Positions 40,148 to 44,230 of a DNA stretch of 44,230 nt are shown here, one piece after another. Under the pieces are notes generated by a model. It did no database searches. It was not told the DNA's origin and saw only the letters and a program-made list of their open reading frames with translations. The DNA lies in assembly GCA_015061565.1 (NCBI GenBank), contig SUWI01000014.1:1-44230 (forward strand), read 5' to 3'. How positions within the stretch are numbered: position 1 is the first letter of the stretch; every line of letters starts with the position of its first letter. The DNA comes from Lentisphaerota bacterium (GTDB lineage Bacteria > Verrucomicrobiota > Lentisphaeria > Victivallales > UBA1829). Both the position numbers and the translations under genes were made by a program.

Positions 40148-41540
40148 GTTGGACGGCCTACCGGCCGAAATCCTGTCGCTGCTGCCGGGAAAAACGGTTT
40201 ACTGTTCCTTCAGCGGCGGCGCCGATTCTCTGGCACTGCTCCTGTTTCTCAAGGAGTGGAGCCGGAGATTTTCTTTTACCCTCGAAGCGGTCCATTTCGA
40301 ACACGGTTTCCGCGGAGCCGATTCGCTCGCCGACGCCAAGTTCTGCCGTACGATCTGCGAACGGGAAGCCATCCCCTTTCAGCTGTTCCGGATCAATGTG
40401 CCGAAACACCGGCTCAAAGGCGAAGGCGACGAGGAAGCCGCCCGCCGTCTCCGGCTGGATTACTGGCGCAAGATCGTCCGCAATCCCGCCAATTCGCTGA
40501 TCGCCGTGGGACATCATGCCGACGACCGGACCGAAAACGTGCTGCTGAGGCTGTTCCGGGGCTCGAACGCCTCCGGTCTTTCCTCCATGCGCGCTGTGCA
40601 GAAACTGGGCAATATGACGCTGATCCGGCCGTTTATCGAGTTCACCAGGGCGGACATCGAAGAGTGGCTGACCGCGCGGGGCGAAACATCCTGGCGGCAT
40701 GACTCCACCAACGACTCCGCCCGCTACCGGCGGAATTTCCTGCGCTTGGAACTGCTTCCGGTCATTGCGAAACAATTTCCTTTCGCGCCGGACGGCATCC
40801 GGCAGTCGATCCGGACGCTGGAAACCGATGCGGTCTGTCTGGAACGGCTCGCGCAGCAGGAATTCGAACGTCTTAAAGACCGGATGGACTGTGTGGAACT
40901 GGCCGCGATCCCCTCCGCACTCCGCGCCCGCATCCTGCGCCGTTTTCTGCAGCAGGAACTGCAGCAGGTGTCTTTCGTGCCGGATTCCAGACTGCTGGAA
41001 CGGTTCGAAAAACTGATCGCCGCGCCCCGTTCCTCGGCCCGGATCCCGCTCCGGGGATTCCCCGGCCGCATGCTGGTCCTCCGGCACGGCGTTTTTCAGG
41101 TCCAGGCCAGACCGGCCGCTGCTTCGGCGGAGATCATCTGGGATCCGCTTCAAATGGAGCTCTGCGAATGGGATCCCGAACTCACTTTCCGCTCGGAACG
41201 GATCCCCGCGGACAAAATCATTTATTCTCGTGACAAGACTTCTGCCTATTTCGATGCGGACGAGCTCAAAAAACTGCTGCCGCTGAGGCTGACAAGCTGG
41301 AATCCCGGCGACCGGATCGTCCCGTTCGGAAAACAGCATCCGGTCCTGCTCAAAAAACTGTTCGCCGATGCGGGGATCGGCACTGCGGAACGTTCCGCCT
41401 ATCCGGTGATCCGCGGCGCGGACGGCACGATCCTCTGGGCGGCGCTGCTGCGCAACGGCAATACCGCCACGGTCACGGAAAAGACCGGGGAAGTCTTACG
41501 CCTTTTCGTGATCCAGAAACATCTCCAGCACCAGCGCTGA
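40125..41540 (+). CDS. tilS: tRNA(Ile)-lysidine synthase
   Basis: The 471-residue protein modifies the wobble C of tRNA-Ile(CAU) to lysidine. The N-terminal PP-loop ATPase has S-F-S-G-G-A-D-S-L-A (about residues 28-37), H-F-E-H-G-F-R-G, and G-H-H-A-D-D-R-T-E-N (about 126-135). The C-terminal TilS domain includes N-P-G-D-R-I-V-P-F-G and K-K-L-F. The ATG at 40125 overlaps trxA by 23 bp; a TTG at 40149 is a possible alternative, but neither has a good ribosome-binding site. The 3' end overlaps the convergent asnB by 45 bp, so the last 14 residues of both proteins are written in the same DNA. Confidence 0.94.
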   Translation: MRSTAHCKLDGLPAEILSLLPGKTVYCSFSGGADSLALLLFLKEWSRRFSFTLEAVHFEHGFRGADSLADAKFCRTICEREAIPFQLFRINVPKHRLKGEGDEEAARRLRLDYWRKIVRNPANSLIAVGHHADDRTENVLLRLFRGSNASGLSSMRAVQKLGNMTLIRPFIEFTRADIEEWLTARGETSWRHDSTNDSARYRRNFLRLELLPVIAKQFPFAPDGIRQSIRTLETDAVCLERLAQQEFERLKDRMDCVELAAIPSALRARILRRFLQQELQQVSFVPDSRLLERFEKLIAAPRSSARIPLRGFPGRMLVLRHGVFQVQARPAAASAEIIWDPLQMELCEWDPELTFRSERIPADKIIYSRDKTSAYFDADELKKLLPLRLTSWNPGDRIVPFGKQHPVLLKKLFADAGIGTAERSAYPVIRGADGTILWAALLRNGNTATVTEKTGEVLRLFVIQKHLQHQR

Positions 41541-43370
41541 ATACAGCGCGTAACTGTGGTCCGCGCCCGCCTGATGCTCCCGGATCAGCCGTTCGAGTCC
41601 GGCCGAAGTGAAGATCCCCAGTTCGACACCTTTGCCGTGGAGCAGTCTTTCCCCCGGCAGATCTTTCCATTCATTCCGGAACCAGTCCGCCAGCGGGACG
41701 CCGAAACCGCGTTTCTTCCGCCGGTTCAGTCCGGGCGGCAGATATTTTGCAAAGGTATCGCATAAAATGCGTTTGCGGAAACCGCCCTGTTCCTTATAGG
41801 AATCCGGCAGAGCGGCGGCGAATTCGATCACGCGGCGGTCCAGGAACGGCGAACGCAGTTCCAGCGAAGCGGACATCGAAGCGGTGTCGGCCTTGGTCAG
41901 GATATCATGCGGCAGATAGGTATGGAAATCGAACTCGGAACAATCGGAAGCACGCTCGAAATACCGTCCGGCATCAAATTGGTCCAGGGTGGGCCGGACG
42001 CCGTCGAAAAAGCCGCCGCAGAACCGGCGTTTCAAGTTTTCATCGGTATGGGAAACAATGCCGAGATACCGGGCCGCGCCGGAGCGCGCCGCGCCGTTGA
42101 AAAAACGTTTGGCGCGGGCACTTTTCGTGCGTTCCCCGCCGGAAGGGAGCAAGGCGCAGAATAGCCGGAAGAGCGGAGCACGGACCGATTCCGGGATCCA
42201 GTCGAACCGCGCCAGATAGCGCATGGCAATATAACGTTCGTAACCTCGGAACATCTCATCGGCGCCGTCGCCGCCGAGCGCCACGGTCACTTCTTCGCGG
42301 GCAAAGGCACTGAGCAGCGAGGTCGGGATCAGCGAGGCATCGGCGAACGGCTGACCGTATTCCCGGATCAGCCGGTCCGGAATGGCGATGTCGCAGGGAT
42401 CGACTTCGCGGATCTTATGTTCCAGTCCGTGTTTCGCGAACTGCCGCACCCACTGCGCGTTTTCAGCGGCGTATTCACGCTCGTCGTAAACTTTTTCGCG
42501 GAAGGCGATGGAATAACAGCGCAGCGGGGAATCGACCATTTCCGCGGCCAACCCGGCCACGATGGTGGAATCGACTCCGCCGGAGAGGAAAATGCCCAGC
42601 GGCACATCGGCGATCAGACGGTCGGACACGGCCTGCCGCACCCGTTTATCCAGTTCGCGGCAGGCGTCTTCGTAGGAAATCTCCAGTTTCGGAACGTATT
42701 CCGGATGCCAGTAACGCGTGATTTCCGGTGTCCGTTCCGGCAGTTCGATTTCCAGTCTGGAGCCGGGCGGCAGTTCCTTCGCCGAACGGTAGGCGGTCCC
42801 CTGCGGGATGTATTGCAGGGACAGGAAATCCCACAATGCCTGCGGATCGTATCCCGCGGGGAATTCCGGATGTTCCTTCAGGGCGGAAACCGTGCTGGCG
42901 AAGACCAGACTTTGCGCAGTCTGAAAATAAAACAGCGGCTTGATGCCCGCACGGTCGCGCACCAGCAGGAGTTTCCGTTTTGCGGAATCATACAGGGCGA
43001 AAGCGAAAAAACCTTCCAGATGCGAGGTCAGCCCGGCACCGTATTCCTCATAAAGATGGACCAGGGTTTCGGTATCCGAATCAGTCTTGAAACGATGTCC
43101 GCGTCCGGACAGATGCTGCCGCAGTTCGCGGTAATTGAAGATCTCGCCGTTGAAAGTGACCCAGACCGAACCGTCCTCATTGTCCAGCGGCTGCGCGCCG
43201 CCGGCGAGGTCGATGATCGAAAGACGGCGGTGTCCGAGCACGGCCGGACCGACAGCCTTGACGCCGCTGCCGTCGGGCCCGCGGCAGATCATCGGCGCCA
43301 GCATGGCGCTCACGTCCGCTTCGTGCGGAGGAACTTCATTCAGACTGAGACAACCGGCGATCCCGCACAT
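41496..43370 (-). CDS. asnB: Asparagine synthetase B, glutamine-hydrolysing
   Basis: The 624-residue protein begins M-C-G-I-A-G, which exposes Cys2 as the glutaminase nucleophile; the ATG at 43370 is therefore the start, and a GTG two codons earlier is rejected. The N-terminal Ntn-type glutaminase (1-200) is followed by the synthetase domain with F-L-S-G-G-V-D-S-T (about 265-273) and the Asp/Glu set around A-L-G-G-D-G-A-D-E. It makes asparagine from aspartate, ATP and glutamine, or acts as a similar amidotransferase. AAGGAGG lies within the end of recD2, 2 bp upstream on the same strand, so the genes are coupled. Confidence 0.94.
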   Translation of the reverse strand: MCGIAGCLSLNEVPPHEADVSAMLAPMICRGPDGSGVKAVGPAVLGHRRLSIIDLAGGAQPLDNEDGSVWVTFNGEIFNYRELRQHLSGRGHRFKTDSDTETLVHLYEEYGAGLTSHLEGFFAFALYDSAKRKLLLVRDRAGIKPLFYFQTAQSLVFASTVSALKEHPEFPAGYDPQALWDFLSLQYIPQGTAYRSAKELPPGSRLEIELPERTPEITRYWHPEYVPKLEISYEDACRELDKRVRQAVSDRLIADVPLGIFLSGGVDSTIVAGLAAEMVDSPLRCYSIAFREKVYDEREYAAENAQWVRQFAKHGLEHKIREVDPCDIAIPDRLIREYGQPFADASLIPTSLLSAFAREEVTVALGGDGADEMFRGYERYIAMRYLARFDWIPESVRAPLFRLFCALLPSGGERTKSARAKRFFNGAARSGAARYLGIVSHTDENLKRRFCGGFFDGVRPTLDQFDAGRYFERASDCSEFDFHTYLPHDILTKADTASMSASLELRSPFLDRRVIEFAAALPDSYKEQGGFRKRILCDTFAKYLPPGLNRRKKRGFGVPLADWFRNEWKDLPGERLLHGKGVELGIFTSAGLERLIREHQAGADHSYALYSALVLEMFLDHEKA

Positions 43371-43372
43371 GG

Positions 43373-44230
43373 TCACGGCCTCCTTGCGGCCCGGTTGCGG
43401 AACGCCTCGGCCAGACGCTCGCGCAGCAGGGTGTGACGCGGTTCGCGGACGAAATTCCGGACGGCCATGCCGACGGCTTTGCGGGAAGCGATGAGGATCA
43501 TCAGTTTTTTGGCGCGGGTCATGCCGGTATAAAGCAGATTCCGCTGGAGCATCATGAAATGCTGGGTGAGCAGCGGCATGACCACGACCGGAAATTCGCT
43601 GCCCTGCGATTTGTGCACGGTCACGGCATACGCGGGATTCAGCTGCACCGCCTCGGTGAAATTGTATTCGACGTCGTTCAGGTCGTAGCGGACCTTGAAG
43701 GTGCTTTCGGCATGATGGATGGAGAGGATCACGCCCATGTCGCCGTTGAAAACGCCCTTGTCGTAATTGTTGCTGATCTGCATGACCTTGTCGCCGGCAT
43801 GAAAGACGCGTTCGCCGGACCGGAAACCGGCCTTTTCGGGATTGAGCAGGGACTGCAGCCGTTCATTGAGCTGGACCGTGCCGCAGATGCCGCGGTTCAT
43901 CGGCGACAATACCTGAATGTCGTTTTTCGGATCGAAACCGAAACGTTTCGGGATGCGGTCGGTGACCAGCCGTTCGATCAGCTGAGCGGCCTCTTCGGCA
44001 TCGTCCTTTTCGATCCAGTAGAAATCGGCGGGCTGGCCGGGAACCGTCTTCGGCATCGCGGGAACGGTCCCCGCATTGACCTCGTGGGCGGCGCGGATGA
44101 TCCCGCTGCCGCTGCCCTGCCGGAAGATCCGGGTAAGCCGGGAAACGGGGATCTCGCCGCAGGCAATGAGGTCGTTCAGGACCGTGCCGGGGCCCACGGA
44201 CGGGAGCTGATCGGCATCACCGACCAGGAC
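43373..44230 (-). CDS. recD2: RecD2-like ATP-dependent DNA helicase, N-terminus outside the window
   Basis: The frame runs off the right edge; about 285 C-terminal residues are visible. They begin with the helicase motif [16 protein letters not shown], followed by F-R-Q-G (motif IV), N-G-D-M-G (motif IVa region), [12 protein letters not shown] (motif V) and Y-T-G-M-T-R-A-K (motif VI), which is the SF1B RecD order. RecD2 is a 5'-3' helicase in DNA repair. It is 2 bp from asnB on the same strand. Confidence 0.9.
   Translation of the reverse strand, partial: VLVGDADQLPSVGPGTVLNDLIACGEIPVSRLTRIFRQGSGSGIIRAAHEVNAGTVPAMPKTVPGQPADFYWIEKDDAEEAAQLIERLVTDRIPKRFGFDPKNDIQVLSPMNRGICGTVQLNERLQSLLNPEKAGFRSGERVFHAGDKVMQISNNYDKGVFNGDMGVILSIHHAESTFKVRYDLNDVEYNFTEAVQLNPAYAVTVHKSQGSEFPVVVMPLLTQHFMMLQRNLLYTGMTRAKKLMILIASRKAVGMAVRNFVREPRHTLLRERLAEAFRNRAARRP

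Noticed and set aside
43370-43376. GTG start for asnB two codons upstream
   Set aside because: The nucleophile must be Cys2 after Met removal, which requires the ATG at 43370.
1-44230. tRNA or rRNA genes
   Set aside because: No cloverleaf with a T-loop GGTTCGAATCC-type signature or rRNA segment was recognised by eye; a covariance search (tRNAscan/Infernal) would be decisive.

Overview
The window looks like chromosome from a Lentisphaerota bacterium (Victivallales-like, probably gut-associated). The call rests on gene content: two type IV pseudopilin-like proteins with the near-invariant [25 protein letters not shown]-terminus, each heading a cluster of very large secreted glycan-active proteins; a DUF4434 TIM-barrel protein; GntR, AraC and LacI regulators placed next to sugar genes; and no SusC/SusD pair. 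It is inferred from family knowledge, not from a marker gene. Base composition is moderately GC-rich except in a few short AT-rich patches that coincide with mobile or regulatory DNA.

Layout. 1-2.2 kb: the end of a phage-type gene cassette (repeat protein, DUF1353, small membrane protein, lipoprotein). 2.2-4.6 kb: two housekeeping genes on the minus strand, mscS and a guaA whose glutaminase half is mostly missing. 4.7-6.6 kb: a Mu-like early-region remnant (leftward repressor, palindromic operators, rightward HTH, unknown and Gam-like genes, strong terminator). 6.7-7.06 kb: non-coding palindromic repeats. 7.1-12.9 kb: GntR regulator, pseudopilin and a 1290-residue secreted protein. 13-16 kb: nadE and a DegT-family aminotransferase. 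16.1-19.5 kb: an htrA-like protease gene whose last 164 bp are duplicated on the far side of a segment carrying a repressor and a secreted phosphoesterase. 19.5-22.2 kb: DUF2851 and PHP-domain genes, then a tiny self-contained gene cassette. 22.2-32.1 kb: a LacI regulator plus FGGY kinase, divergent from an eight-gene operon of oxidoreductases, a dehydroquinase-fold enzyme and a serine hydrolase. 32.2-39.4 kb: a second module (AraC regulator, pseudopilin, three glycan-type proteins) on the minus strand. 39.6-44.2 kb: trxA, tilS, asnB and the end of recD2.

How the parts work together. The two regulator-pseudopilin-secreted enzyme modules have the same design and probably each respond to one polysaccharide. 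The LacI/kinase/oxidoreductase cluster looks like a catabolic route for a sugar, cyclitol or glycoside that is oxidised, dehydrated and phosphorylated; its substrate cannot be read from sequence. The main points for follow-up are those clusters, the htrA 3'-end duplication, the guaA that lacks its glutaminase triad, and a family of short (TTCTCCGT)n repeats found once inside a lipoprotein leader and twice between genes, upstream of promoters.
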